From: Branchiostoma floridae
Taxonomy: Eukaryota > Chordata > Leptocardii > Amphioxiformes > Branchiostomatidae
Length of the DNA: 64,000 bases
NCBI RefSeq assembly: GCF_000003815.2
Contig: NC_049985.1
Coordinates: forward strand, 13,528,844 to 13,592,843
Direction of reading: 5' to 3'
The notes beneath the pieces were generated by a model that searched no databases, was not told where the DNA came from, and saw only the letters and a program-made list of their open reading frames with translations. Below, piece after piece: positions 18,301 through 29,619 of this stretch (positions are counted from its first letter, which is position 1; each line of letters starts with the position of its first letter). A program made the translations under genes and the position numbers.

Positions 18301-20277
18301 TCAATCGATGTGGCGATAGTAGAGAGAGGCTGCATATTCTTCTAACTGTGCAGTTTCTCGTCATTTCGTCATAAAGAGAAAGGGTAACGTTAGCAGGTAA
18401 CGTGTAGCCTCTTTTGGAAGAACAACATATCGGTTTTGAAATAGTCTATACGTCCGGGGGAAAATGATCGTAAGTTGCAGCTGTATAATGAGATGCAATT
18501 CAAACCTTTTTTTCCCAAACCTCTCTAGATAATTTCACACACATCCCTTTCACTTTACTTATTCCACCAGGTAACATACAGCTCAGGTCAATATTGACCT
18601 GTTTTTCAGCTAGTCTTGTGATTTACATGTTTATGATATATCATGTCATGTCATAGAGCTGTTGACAAGAAGTCCACTATTTGACAAACATAAACCGAAA
18701 TGGGTGGTCTTTTGTGCAGCTGCATGTAACACTTTTTAAACCCCATCTGCTCTTCTTTCAGCAGTACTGAAAAGATTGCAGCCTAAATGGTTTTCAATTA
18801 TCATTACTACCAAGTTGTGTTGTCCTTTAGTTCCCGAAGAGTACACACCGATCATAAAACAACCTTTTCCCCAATAAAATCTTCTTTACATCTGGTTCAT
18901 TTCTCACCACTCAATACACACTCAGTGCAAACAAAGTTGAAATATTCATAATGTAAAAGCAATGAAAAGAAAAGAATGTGTTACCTGGTCTCTGCGAGCT
19001 GCGAACAAACATGACCACAGCGACGGTTTCTTGATAACGACTTTCCGGAGAGTTCGTCTGTACAGGGTAGAAGGCGTCTGGCTCTCGGATTCAGTCTGGG
19101 CGTCTGGTAGGCCAAAAATAAACATTAAGATCTATAGGGAGTTTAAATTCAACATATGATTTGCTCAGTCATCATTCTCCCTTATACAATGCTTCTGGGG
19201 TGTGCCTGTAGCTCAACTGGTAGCAGCCTCACAGTTGGGCCCCTGGTCCCAATTGGTTAATAACTGAGAGACACCGGTTCACTTGGTTAGAGCTTTACCC
19301 GTCTTTAGTAATACCTTCTGTAAAAATAAATCCTGCTACAGAAACAGCAAGGGCACTTTCTGCTCTACGTACCACAAGGCACTACAAGGGTCTGAACCAC
19401 CGAACGAACGGACGGACGAACAATAAGATTGTTTTCTCCCAGAAGTAGCTAGATAGAAGTTTGCATGACTATTTTACCCGAGGACAAAGCTTTGATTGCT
19501 TTTACCTTACTGTTTAAACGTTTAATTTGCTACGATGAAAGAAATCAAGTTCCACACTAAATACATGATGATTTTAATCGGATGTCACCGTCTATTTCTC
19601 GCTACAGCATTAGTTTTATTTTTTTAGACAAAATGTGACTGCCTGAAGGCGTACAGTGTTTGCCATAGCCACAAAACTCATCAATATCAAACGCAACGAG
19701 AGGAAAAAAGGCATGAATCGCGTTGCAGAACTCTTTTTCCAACGCACGAATGTACGGCCTATGATAACACAAAGAGAAGAATCACATTCTGTGACGTCAT
19801 GTTCTGGAATAGACCCTACACGCAGCTTGTCATTTTTTTCGATAATCTTTCAAGGAAGAAAGGGTAAAATCACATTGATATCGGCGTGTCTGGACATACG
19901 AATGAATAGATATTATTGTGTTACCATCAGTCAGAGTTTTGAAAGGTGCAGGCTAACAAAACCATCATAAAAATTCAAAACAACAACAGCGATGTCGTGT
20001 TTAACACTAAATAATACTAAATGTTTCAAGGAACAAAGTCGATCTTTTGAGATGGTGTTGCTCACCTACTGGACGTTGAATGGTTTAGATCTATATAACA
20101 ACAGTAGAATTGTGGCCTTGAAAAGGTGGCCTCTAACAAGAAACAGATGTTCCGCCATACCTTTCACTGTATTTGGAGAATCTTAATAAATGAATAAATG
20201 TTGATAACCTTACCTTTATTTCCCAAAGAAGATGGCAGAGGAGGAAGGCGTCGTGTTAATCTTTGTCGAGCGTCCAT
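15251..20277 (-). CDS. Caspase, executioner type with short prodomain (7 exons, 317 aa)
   Basis: Cysteine-dependent protease of family C14. Exons 20277-20214, 19103-18985, 18232-18062, 17491-17275, 16938-16792, 15640-15531 and 15376-15251 join in phase into 318 codons with stop. Residues 1-61 form a short basic prodomain with no CARD or death-effector domain visible. The large subunit holds LAFILNNKHF, Arg88 (in VRHGSD, equivalent to caspase-3 Arg64), catalytic His145 in LLSHG and catalytic Cys188 in EACRG. The linker MTDSGAD keeps a caspase-3-like TD|S processing site at Asp194. The small subunit holds [23 protein letters not shown] with substrate-binding Arg245, and ends VNMLTKKLFFFPEYAR. 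The length matches caspase-3/7. The one oddity is Glu186 where nearly all caspases have Gln. The ATG has A at -3 and G at +4. It most likely acts in the cytosol in apoptosis or a related process (family inference). Confidence 0.92.
15531..15640 (-). CDS. Caspase exon 6, GSWFVQSL block
   Basis: Acceptor cctgcag directly follows a 12-base C run on the minus strand; donor AAGA|gtaagt. It encodes [17 protein letters not shown], with Arg245 of the S1 pocket. Confidence 0.95.
15863..16311. mobile_element. hAT-like MITE with 8-bp target duplication, caspase intron 5
   Basis: Terminal inverted repeats TAGGGCTGGGTACCGGTAC (15871-15889) and GTACCGATACCCAGCCCTA (16285-16303) differ at one position. They are flanked by the perfect 8-bp direct repeat TATGGAAC (15863-15870 and 16304-16311). 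The interior is rich in GGTCCAGGTCC-type and ACCGGT-type palindromic repeats, with no transposase. Eight-base duplications and TAGGG ends are typical of the hAT superfamily. Confidence 0.85.
16639..16728. repeat. Three tandem 30-bp units in caspase intron 5
   Basis: Three near-identical units of the type tccctcgactaatatggtaa plus atttcaatca. Confidence 0.85.
16792..16938 (-). CDS. Caspase exon 5, linker and start of small subunit
   Basis: Acceptor tttttcag, donor CCAG|gtaaag. It encodes the MTDSGAD linker and SNMPSICDIYLAFSTVPG, the conserved strand leading into the substrate-binding loop. Confidence 0.95.
17275..17491 (-). CDS. Caspase exon 4, catalytic His and Cys
   Basis: Acceptor tctttag, donor GGAG|gtgatt. 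It encodes the HSDYDCCAVVLLSHG block with His145 and the EACRG block with Cys188. After splicing the motif is followed by Asp191. Confidence 0.95.
17718..17850. mobile_element. Short MITE in caspase intron 3
   Basis: Inverted ends CTCCAAGCAGAG (17730-17741) and CTCTGCTTGGAG (17826-17837) match perfectly. The direct repeat AAAAACGCT occurs on both sides, a few bases outside the inverted ends, and may be a target duplication. There is no coding content. Confidence 0.75.
18062..18232 (-). CDS. Caspase exon 3, start of large subunit
   Basis: 57 codons from LWYRMK to VHRDLTAE, including LAFILNNKHF and the S1-pocket Arg88. The acceptor (catgaag) has a weak pyrimidine tract but the phase fits; the donor is GAG|gtgagc. 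Confidence 0.85.
18236..18980. other. Caspase intron 2
   Basis: About 0.75 kb of AT-rich sequence. I see no further exon or element in it. Confidence 0.55.
18985..19103 (-). CDS. Caspase exon 2, rest of prodomain
   Basis: Acceptor taccag, donor CCAG|gtaaca. It encodes a Ser/Thr-rich stretch and then a basic segment (YRRTLRKVVIKKP) that could act as a nuclear localisation or binding patch (inference). Confidence 0.8.
19199..19400 (+). repeat. tRNA-derived SINE-like segment in caspase intron 1
   Basis: TAGCTCAACTGG matches a pol III A box; a degenerate B-box-like stretch (CCTGGTCCCAATTG) follows about 30 bases on. It does not fold as a full tRNA. The boundaries are approximate. Confidence 0.4.
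20214..20277 (-). CDS. Caspase exon 1 (residues 1-21)
   Basis: Encodes MDARQRLTRRLPPLPSSLG. The donor AAAG|gtaagg is phase 1. Confidence 0.8.
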
Positions 20278-21172
20278 TTTGAGACAACTAAAGGTGGATT
20301 GGTCAGAGAGCCTTTTTCCCGAGCCGTTCACGTCGTCCTCTGTGTGTTATGAGACAATTAGGGGCAGTGATAGCCTCGCATATGCTGGGTTATTGGCTAG
20401 GACACACTGCACTGACTGGAGGGTAAGCTTAAATGATTGGCGGCTATACATGACGTAGTGAGAGAAGATACAGCTTAAACAGGTTAACGTTGCCGTCAAA
20501 AGGGTAATCCTCTTAGATTTTTAAGCCTATACGGCTGTAGGTATGATTGGGGATTTTCTGATCGAAATTGACAGAGATGTATTGAATTCTGAGTGAGATT
20601 TGCTGTAGTACTCGTAGGTGTATTAACGTTACTAACGTTAGTACGTTTTGTGTTCAGTTTACGTATGTAACCTCTATGCCGTCATTGTACCGAGGAAAAG
20701 TAGATTGAAGGATCATCACCTCATCTGGGAGAACATATTATGGAATTTCTGGAAGTGATCGTATCTGTGAAGATTATTGAGAGCTAACGTTAGTGACGTG
20801 CCATCCTGCGTTTATTTTGACAAGCTAACCCTAGGGAGGAGTCTCAAGCCCCGCCCTTACGTTGAATGTTTCTAGCTCCTGTTTGAAATAGGATAATAAT
20901 AACGTTATATGACGCTATCTAGCACCTTTTTCACATCTCATGAATTGTTACACATTAAAACAAGATATCTTTACATCTAATGGTTTCACGTAGGCATGCA
21001 AGTGTGCGTTTTGTGTTTAACTTGGCTGTGGTGTTGACAAAAATCGATAGGCGGCGCTCTTGACATGTGATGTAGTGTTTGTTGTCCCCCACAACTCCTT
21101 GCGCGGGATTTTCATAATCAGTAAACCAGCCAAACTTTTGGCCGACCTTTGCTCCAAGAAAAAAGAAGAACC
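20278..21172. promoter_or_regulatory. Divergent intergenic promoter between caspase (-) and EXPERA-like gene (+)
   Basis: 895 bp separate the two start codons. Caspase side: inverted CCAAT boxes at 20298-20302 and 20436-20440, with a CRE-like tgacgta near 20451. Several copies of the palindrome AACGTT, mostly as TAACGTTA, occur near 20484, 20621, 20631, 20789 and 20901. There is no TATA box at an obvious place. A shared regulatory region is likely but inferred. Confidence 0.5.
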
Positions 21173-21317
21173 ATGGCGGAGGAAAAGACTCCCCTTCCAG
21201 GATGGGTGAAGGCTTGGCTGGTCAGCACGGCGGTCATACAGACCTGGGACGCCTCCTTCATTTGGCTGAGGCCGCACACGTTCCCAGGAGGGGCCCTGGA
21301 ACTGTACTGGAAACCTT
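21173..21317 (+). CDS. EXPERA-like gene exon 1
   Basis: Starts MAEEKTPLPGWVKAW; donor ACCTT|gtgagt, phase 1. Confidence 0.75.
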
Positions 21318-23067
21318 GTGAGTTTTTGAGGGGCCGGGTTGAAAAAATATAATTTCAAGATTTATGAAACTGAGAAGGTTTGAACAAAGAGGTTACATGA
21401 AAAGACTCTTTTGTATAATAGAAGTCAAGGGATCGAACCGGCAAATCAGTGTAAATTATAAATGAGAGACAAATCAGTTGTTGACCACCCCTAACAAACA
21501 GGCCACTGCCCCCCACCCCACCCTGCTGTGGGATAAGGTGGTTCACGGTTTAAACTACGCGTGCGCGTTGTGACTTATCATGGTCAAAGTTGAGGCAAAG
21601 ACAAAGCTGGACATGTTTAAACCATGTTACAACCATAAAGTATTTACAAGTCGAAGGCCTGCACCTTTGACCTAATGTGGCGTGGGTTACCATCCATTGT
21701 AGTAACGGCTAAATTCGGGATGGCCCGACAACGCTTCACGTTAAATTAGAAAAGGCCGGCAACGCTTTACGCTTAATTCAAGAAGCCTGGATTTTTGCTA
21801 AATTCAGATAGGCCAGCGATGCTTTAAGCTAAATTCTGAAAGGCTGGCAACACTCCGCAAAGACGACAAANNNNNNNNNNNNNNNNNNNNNNNNNNNNNN
21901 NNNNNNNNNNNNNNNNNNNNNNNNNNNNNNNNNNNNNNNNNNNNNNNNNNNNNNNNNNNNNNNNNNNNNNGATTAGAACTGAACTGAGTACATGTAGCGT
22001 TATCATAACATTTGAACCAGTGCTTTTAAAGGACAATTCAGTGGTTGCTGTTTGTTGTATGTACCAACTGTTTCCTCCACAGACAGCCTGTACATTGACA
22101 TTGACATGCGGTACAAGGACATGACAGACAGCTTTGTGATGGCCGTTTCTCTGTGAGTATCGCTACATGCACCTCCTGTCTTTTCAATATCATTATCAAC
22201 AACAAAGATGACTCTGATTTTATCATGCCTAGATGTGGAATTTGTTGGTTGTAAAAAGTAATTCTACATTTTTAATACTTGTATTCACGTCCAGGAGATT
22301 TTGATGATAAATGATGTGTCACGTCATTATTTTGCAATTGTGTTCTTCTGTACTCATAATTGTCTTCTTTGTCTGTCACTTCAGTCTAATCAGTGAAATT
22401 TACCCTGTCTGTCTTAATTTTCTGCAGCTCCTAGTTATGACAAGTGTAACTGACTGTCATCTCATGTGAAGAAGCCTCAAGTTTGATGTCAGTACAGCTT
22501 ACTACAAATTCTCTCTTTCTTTGTGTACCCTAAGGCCTTGGGAAAAAATGTTGTACTTCTCATTATGATCCTGAAAAACGATTAGTATGGATTGTCTTTT
22601 TTTGTGACAATTTGGCCAAAGTAATCTAGCAATTTGAACAATCTAAAAAGTCAAATACACTGGTACTTTTTTAAATACAATTTAGACAATGTAACGTATT
22701 GTACTACAAACACAACTGAGGTGAGAAATGATTCTAGTAGAATGTTTTCAACACTGAGATAGAAAATTTCTAATTGTTGACAAAGGCTAGGGTCGGCAGT
22801 TTTTTTCTTGTCAAGTTGATTCGGTAACCGGAAAGACAACATTTTTTCCTAGGCCTGATCAATGATGATTCTGAAGATTTCAGCTTTAACATGAACTGTT
22901 CTATTAAACCACATCCTTCTATGATACCGGTATGTGTCTGAACTCTTTTCCCACTATCCTGATGAGTGACTCTAAGTCTAACAGAAGTTGTTTGTTCTTT
23001 TCTTGCCTGGATTCCCTGTAGGCTGAACTATGTGGAGGTGGTGCTGTGCCTTGTACTCCTGTACATG
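21173..23067 (+). CDS. EXPERA/emopamil-binding-like membrane protein, first three exons (87 aa, 3' incomplete)
   Basis: Exons 21173-21317, 22083-22152 and 23022-23067 join in phase. The 87 residues have a membrane segment at about 15-32 (WLVSTAVIQTWDASFIWL), the loop RPHTFPGGALELYWKPYSLY, then IDMRYKDMTDSFVMAV followed by a second hydrophobic segment to residue 87. The DxRYxxxDSFV pattern and a following Glu-containing helix recall the EXPERA domain of emopamil-binding protein, TMEM97 and TM6SF (sterol isomerase or lipid-handling proteins of the ER). That assignment is inference from the pattern. Expected size is about 180-230 residues, so about half is missing; I could not find the later exons in the remaining 41 kb. 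Intron 1 contains a 100-N gap. The ATG context is ccATGG. Confidence 0.7.
21690..21870. repeat. Degenerate tandem repeat running into a gap
   Basis: Four to five imperfect units of about 33-40 bp built on ctaaattc...aggccggcaacgctttac end at the N run. Repeat content probably caused the assembly break. Confidence 0.7.
21871..21970. other. Assembly gap (100 N)
   Basis: Exactly 100 N, a conventional placeholder, so the real length is unknown. It lies in intron 1 of the EXPERA-like gene. Confidence 1.
22083..22152 (+). CDS. EXPERA-like gene exon 2
   Basis: Acceptor ctccacag, donor TCTCT|gtgagt, phase 2 out. It encodes YSLYIDIDMRYKDMTDSFVM, the best family signature in this gene. Confidence 0.75.
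23022..23067 (+). CDS. EXPERA-like gene exon 3
   Basis: Acceptor ccctgtag, donor CATG|gtaagt, phase 0 out. It encodes LNYVEVVLCLVLLYM, a membrane helix containing the Glu expected in this family. Confidence 0.7.
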
Positions 23068-24043
23068 GTAAGTACAAAAACTATCTTCCACTTTTCATTT
23101 TTCTTATTCATATCTAACACCCTTTAGCACAGTATTCCAAATGCAAGTGGGAATTTTTTTTTCCATATACCTTGCATGGTGTTGGGTTTAAAAAATTATG
23201 ATTACTAGATTACAGTATTAATATTTCCTGATGCCTGGTTGCATTGTGGAAAAGCAATTTTAAGTCCCTGCAAGGTCTGTGCTTTGCTTGGCAAATCTTT
23301 TCGCACAAAATGTGAATACTGTACTATTGCAGTATTTGTTCCAAAGTTCGACAGTAGGGATAAGGTTAATTGAGTTAGGCAAGCAACATTTTTGACTGTA
23401 TCAGGGATTACATAGTTAGGCAACATCTTCACCAACATTAAATGTATCTTGCTATGATATATATTGGATGTGAACATCGTTTCAAGTTGTGGTGAGAAGA
23501 TTTCCTGTTCAAGCAGACTCAGGTATGTAGATTCAAGGTTTAGCCTTAATTCATGACCAGACCACAAATGCAGTGTTGGACCAGCTGTGCTGAGATTAGT
23601 TAGGCATTTTCAGGTGTTAGGCAAGACTAACATTCAAAGATGGTAACAAACTATGAGGGTCATGATCAGTAAGGTATATATAGACTATCCATTACTGGAG
23701 GACAAACAGTAATTTTCATTCTCGAAATGGCTAACCTATATGTGCAGAAATAAAGACACGTTTGGTAGAGGTATCTCACAATGTCTTTGTACATGTACGG
23801 CAGGTTTTGTAGCCTCAGTCATGCTTGGCGATCACCTTGTGGCTAAGGTTCATAGTGGCAGACAGGGATTTGAACTGCGTGTAAGGGTGCATTTTGCCAT
23901 ATTCATTTACGAAATTTCTATACACAAAGGCAACAATTGTACATTATGAACTGTTTGTTATATAAATAAAAGGGTACATAGACAGCTTCTCAATAACTGC
24001 ACCTGTGCTTCCTTCCCCTCCTGCTATTACCTGGTATACCATA

Positions 24044-24247
24044 ATTCTGGATGTCCAGATTTGGGGTCATGTGTACCATTCTGGATGTCCAGATTTGGGG
24101 TCATGTGTACCATTCTGGATGTCCAGATTTGGGGTCATGTGTACCATTCTGGATGTCCAGATTTGGGGTCATGTGTACCATTCTGGATATCCAGATTTGG
24201 GGTCATGTGTACCATTCTGGATATCCAGATTTGGGGTCATGTTCCCT
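24044..24247. repeat. 34-bp tandem repeat, six units
   Basis: Six nearly identical units of attctggatgtccagatttg plus gggtcatgtgtacc. The period is not a multiple of three and the array is open in all three plus frames only because the unit lacks stops, so it is not evidence of coding. Confidence 0.95.
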
Positions 24248-27200
24248 CCTTGGTTGAAGCTTGAAAGCCCCCCACCTTCATCAGTATTCTAGCACTGCTA
24301 CCAGTGTTAGAGAAAAGTCTGGACTTCCTGTCGGTGATGTGTATCCTCCGTAAGCAATCTCCCATTCGTTCTGGAGGATTAGGAGATCAGGAATTCCAAG
24401 GAAAATGATGCATCTTCAGGGATCCCTCCGGCTCCCACAATCAAGAAGTCTTGATGGAAGTCCTTCCGATCTACAGGTACAGCCTAATGTTGTTGGAGAT
24501 AGGCATAATGTGTCCACAGGGGGGCACCTGTTGGCCTTAAGCAATTAAGGAAATCCTACGTCTGGCTTTTTACTGGAGATGACATCTTTTGTGAGGCACA
24601 GGAAAGGTTTCTGATTCTGAGGAAGCCATAGGATTGCTGGGGTAGGAAGGCACACGTTTTTTTTCACCTGATATTACCTAAAAAGATATCTTTGAATTTT
24701 AGCTGGATAGTTGAAGACTACCAGTTAACACGCTGTCAGTGATAGAAAAAAACAATCTAGCAAAAACAGTTGTTTGTAGCATCCATGTATATCATACCTT
24801 CCTGACAATTTACATACTGTAATTGCTGTACTTCGTATAATATCCTAATTGTACTTTTTTGGCGACGCCTCAGGGGCGGAGGCATTTTCTACAGTATTAC
24901 GATCGCTTTGAAAGAATTTAGAAAATTCCACGAATGCATTCCCTTGGGAATTGATTTTTGGCTATACTCGGGGGGTGTCGTTCTTTGTTAGTGGTATTTG
25001 AGGACTATTCTAGCTAATTATTTTTCTTTGTTTAGGCATTCTTTGTGTCAGGATTAATGATTTAAGGAACGGTCTTTTCACATAACCGGGAATGACTGCA
25101 ATCCTTGCACATCATAAGCCGTACACTCTGTTACAGATTGTTACGATGTTCCGCATGCTTATGAATATCATAATGAAGATCAATATGTCCCAGCTTTTAT
25201 TTCTTATATAAGCTTGTGCTTTTTGCAATTTGGAATGGAATGCTTCAAGTGGTTGTCGTTTGGAGCTATAGAAAGAATGATTTTGAGGGTAGAAAAATAG
25301 CTTTCGCCTTTGTCTTTTGAGCTTTGGGATGATATGCTTTCACGGGGTCAAAACAAATAATGAAGACGAATATGTCAGTTTTATGTCGATATCTATAAAA
25401 TATCAAGTGAAGTGATTTCAGGTAATTGTCGTTTGGAATTGAAGCTGGTGTGTTACGCCGAAGGGCGGTTATACCGGCTATATAGATACATATTAAGTAA
25501 AGCCTGATAGTGAAATGTTAATAAGTCACATATTTCAAACAAGTCATGAAACCAATGGATTTCACGTTGTTTAGATTCTGCTTTGAAGACTATGACTAGC
25601 ACAGCTAGAATAAAGGAAGGACGCAGAGACAAGGTTTTCCGTACACTTGGCACGGGAGGCTGTTTAAGTGTTTTGATGTTACTACATAATGCTGACCCCG
25701 CTAACTTCGGTCACAGGTTGGATACAGAATAATTGTACTGAACATTCCTATGGCGGTTCTCTCCTTTACTACATCCATCTCCGGTTTGATTCGGTCCGTC
25801 GTCGCTGAGGTTAACCTTATGTACGGTTCTTTGATACACATGCACAATCAACTACTACTGCAATGTATACCCAGTACACTAAAATGCACAGTAATGGTAT
25901 AAATCACCTCAAAACTAGCCCGCAAATTCTCTAACTAGTTTCAGGTTCACTATGGTTGTAGCAGCGCAATCGATTGGCTATTCTAGATCTGCTACTGGTC
26001 TGGCACTCCCCTCTCATTATCTTCCTCCTGTCGACGGTGCTGTTATGGGTGATTTGTAGCTCCTTCCCGACTTTATAAGGCACACGGACGTCTATTCCGG
26101 CTCCTTCAGTGATGCAGCTCGTCTCACTGACTTGCACGGACTCCACTGACTTTCCCTGTCGTGGTAGGAGTCCCTGTGCACGTTGTGGCGGAACTGCGTC
26201 GTCCTGGTGGACACAGGTACGGGTGTCAGGAACACCTTGACGTTGTCACTCGTGTCCAGTGTGTATGGTCAGTCTGTTGGGATCGAGAGAAAACACAGAG
26301 ATCACATCGCCCGTTTCAAATACTTAACGGATACACTGATACTGAAAATAGCGGTTTCTTCCAATTGAAAGCCAACTCATAAATTTGACACAGTCGTTGT
26401 ACGGCTGTTTGGATGCTCGTCACAGCTAAGATATGTTGTAGGCACTGCTGTACGTAGAGAGAACAAAAATAAACGAAAAGAGTCGCAGTATGTGGCGTGG
26501 CGGGGTAGTGGAGTCATGGTGAACATCTTTACGGGTGCCAGGGATATTTTGTCTTCGTCGCTCTTAGGACACACACTCATCTCAACATGATCACCTTAGC
26601 TGATTGATATATTCCAACAAGTCTGCATTGATTACATCCCTATGTTTGCGCTTTCATCAGGCGCACTCACTCACATCACACTGACCGGTTAAGTCCTCCT
26701 ATCAGCAAGGCAGTCGATGGAGCCCTGGAGACCACGGCGGTTTGATCTGACTTCTACCCTGTACATGGGCAAAACATTGAAACTTTCAACTGTCTCTGAC
26801 AATGGGATACAAAGTAAATGAAATATTTACAAAGAAGCTGTGGTATCCATCTAATCAAGTTACAAATATTCCAGTCTGCACAAGCTGCCCAAATATTAAG
26901 TCTCCAGAACCTAGCTATAGGAGACACTTTCTCCGACTTTGGGCAACAAATCACTCTAAACAAATAAACCAAAATAAATCAAAAATCAATATGAACTAAC
27001 AAGACGATATTACAACGGACATACAGAAGCAACATACAAGTAGACACTGACAAATATGACAGAAGATTTATCCTTCTCAGACGAAGGAAAGCCCATGGCA
27101 ACCAAGTTCCCATAATATATATATACTAAATATAAAAAAGTTTAATCAGGGGCTAGCCTAATAGTATAGTGTGTGTCCGTTTTTCCTACATGCATGTCAG

Positions 27201-29000
27201 GAATTTTAGTATCGTATGTCATATGTCCAAGAGTCCCATCATGAAATACAATATATTTATAAACTCTTCTCAGTTAAGGAAATTAGCTCTTGAGAACATG
27301 ATTTGATTTTGATTAGATAAATCATTATTCAAGCTATATACATGCCAAAAGTCATGAAGATTCTTCAACTCTATCTTGGGCAATGCTCTTCCAAAGTCTC
27401 AAACAAAATCCGCCCCTTCTATACACAAACGACTTTCGTCTTTGAGATTAGATATGCTTGTACGTCGGAACGCAGATATTTCGGAACATAGGGATTGAAT
27501 CAATAATCATTTCTTCTAAGATACGACCTAAAACTGTCCCGAATTCAATGAGTTTCCATCTGAATAAAACATACAAACTCTTCCAAAAACACATCTCATA
27601 AACGTCTTGCTAAAGGGAAAAGAAGAACTAATAAAACACTAAAATGTTTAAAATGGAGGTTTCTAACTGAAGCCTCCTTGTTGTCATGCTGTATGATCCT
27701 TTTGAATAGATAGGGATATTTCCATCACACAGGTTCCGTCCGCAAATAAGTAAACATTACACAATCAATCGCAGATGTCAGCAGCGGCCGGACACACACA
27801 TTCTTCAATTTCTTGGGTGTATTTCATGTATATGGAAAACTTAAAACGTGTGTATATATCCATCATAGTACAGGACGGCTATAATCAAACATTAGACTGT
27901 ACTTACGAAGCCATGACCTCTTCGAGCCGCGTTTCGTCTCCAACTGATATTAAAGTTCGGCGGTTGTCTTTTCATATACATCCCTCCGCTGCTGACCTGG
28001 GGCAGCTGTATACCAACCAATAAATCACAGAAAACAATGATCATAATCCTGACACTGGTCAAATACATATGTATATACGAAAATAATAAATACGAACATC
28101 TAAAACCTTCGCGTGTTTTTACTACTTTGGACAGCGCTTGTGTACCTCTGATCTGAGGATGCAGCCTGCTCCCTAAGATCTGATGGCGGGAGTGAGTGGG
28201 GATACCACGTGTAGGTTAGACCCTGGGAGCGACTGCATCCAATTAACAACTTTGATCCCCGGGGGGCCCAAAGATCCACTATTAGATCCGGGCCAGTTCT
28301 ACACAAACCAGGTGTTGTTTTGCAAGCTAAAGTCAACAGTAAACACAAGTCCTACTTGAATACTACGTAATCTAGAATCAAAATCAATGTGACTGTACAC
28401 AGATGACATTAACAGTTTCAGTGAACACAATTTGAAGCCCAAGAAACAAATCTATCTTTAAATTCAATTTTTATACTCTGCAATCGTATACACCCTGAGT
28501 GTGGCCCGATCATACCGTAATCCCCTATGGATAAACCTATTGTTCGAATGATGTAACACGTATCAACTGTATTTCTCTACGTCAAATAAAATTTTGAACA
28601 TAAAACAACACAGAAACAGATCAAACGTCAAAAGTATGGATGTTAGGTAATAAGACTCCCTTCTTCTTTTCTCCCAAGAAATTTCTGCCAAACCCGAAGA
28701 AAAAAGAAAATAATATACACAGATCATGCATTCTTAGTCTATGGACATCCCAAAAGTTGAAAAGGGGCAAGTGATGGGCTTTGTTACACACCCAATAATA
28801 CTGTGGAATGACCGAGTCGGGATAGATCACAAGTAACTTGTTTGTTGTTGTTTTTTGTTTTCGCGCAAATCACCAGGAGAGATAATCAACAACACATCGC
28901 CGAGAACAAAAACTCTTGTACACGAAGTCGGCATTAGTCCTTGAATTATGAAGCATATTGGGGTACAAGTGCAGACGAAAATGTGTCATAAAATTGCGGT
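24248..29000. other. Long stretch without a supported gene
   Basis: It contains repeat fragments (gcgacgcctcaggggcgg near 24863; gtgttacgccgaagggcggt at 25449, a relative of 61758). A weakly coding-looking minus-strand block lies at 25931-26280, where two open frames overlap, and one short ATG-plus-donor at about 27911. None forms a gene I can defend. Confidence 0.4.
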
Positions 29001-29139
29001 GTATTTAACAGTAACCGGTACTACAAATCGCTTCCGAGTTCCGCCTTATTCTATACAAAAAAAGCATTGTTTAGACCAACTTTCCGGTACCGATTTTCAC
29101 TAACCTGGGGTGGTTCCTCGTCTTCCAGAGTAACCTTGA

Positions 29140-29216
29140 GGCGAAACTACTGGCCCGGCTACGTGCACCAACATCATCCTCGGGAAAAACACTTCTTCGA
29201 CTACCGGCATTTTGTA
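29140..29216 (-). other. Possible first coding exon, minus strand
   Basis: ATG near 29212, then a short open frame beginning MPVVEEVFFPRMMLVHVAG and running on the minus strand to a gttagt donor near 29108. The region is CpG-rich. No downstream partner exon was found, so this is a weak candidate. Confidence 0.2.
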
Positions 29217-29619
29217 TGTATCAGGCGGGAGAACTGGGACAGAGTGCCCCGGGACGCTTGTCTATAGTTAGCAAAACGAAGATCACATGACTCGGAGCAC
29301 GCACGCTCAAACGGGGTTCAAACACGACTCCGAGCACGCACTACTTACAGGTACATGTCAGTGCGTGCTCGCGGGGCTCAAACGTAAGAATTCTCATAGA
29401 TCACGTAAAAGACCTGCAAGGGTTCACCATCAAAGCAGTTTTTTTATTAAACTGAAATACAGAAACTTTCTATTTCTTGAAGAAAAGATATTACAGGTAA
29501 TAAATAAGACACAAATACTGGGTAATAGTATGTTCATGTTCATGCTACGATACGTGTTGTTTACATGGTGACAAGCAGCTTTATTACCCTTTGAAATATT
29601 CATTTGTGTTATATTTCCA

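Noticed and set aside
24005-24292. Three overlapping plus frames over the 34-bp array
   Set aside because: The unit has no stop in any frame; no composition or splice evidence of coding.
26000-26280. Minus-strand exon reading VKVFLTPVPVSTRTTQFRHN
   Set aside because: The nearest acceptor brings an in-frame stop and no partner exon was found; at most a decayed coding fragment.
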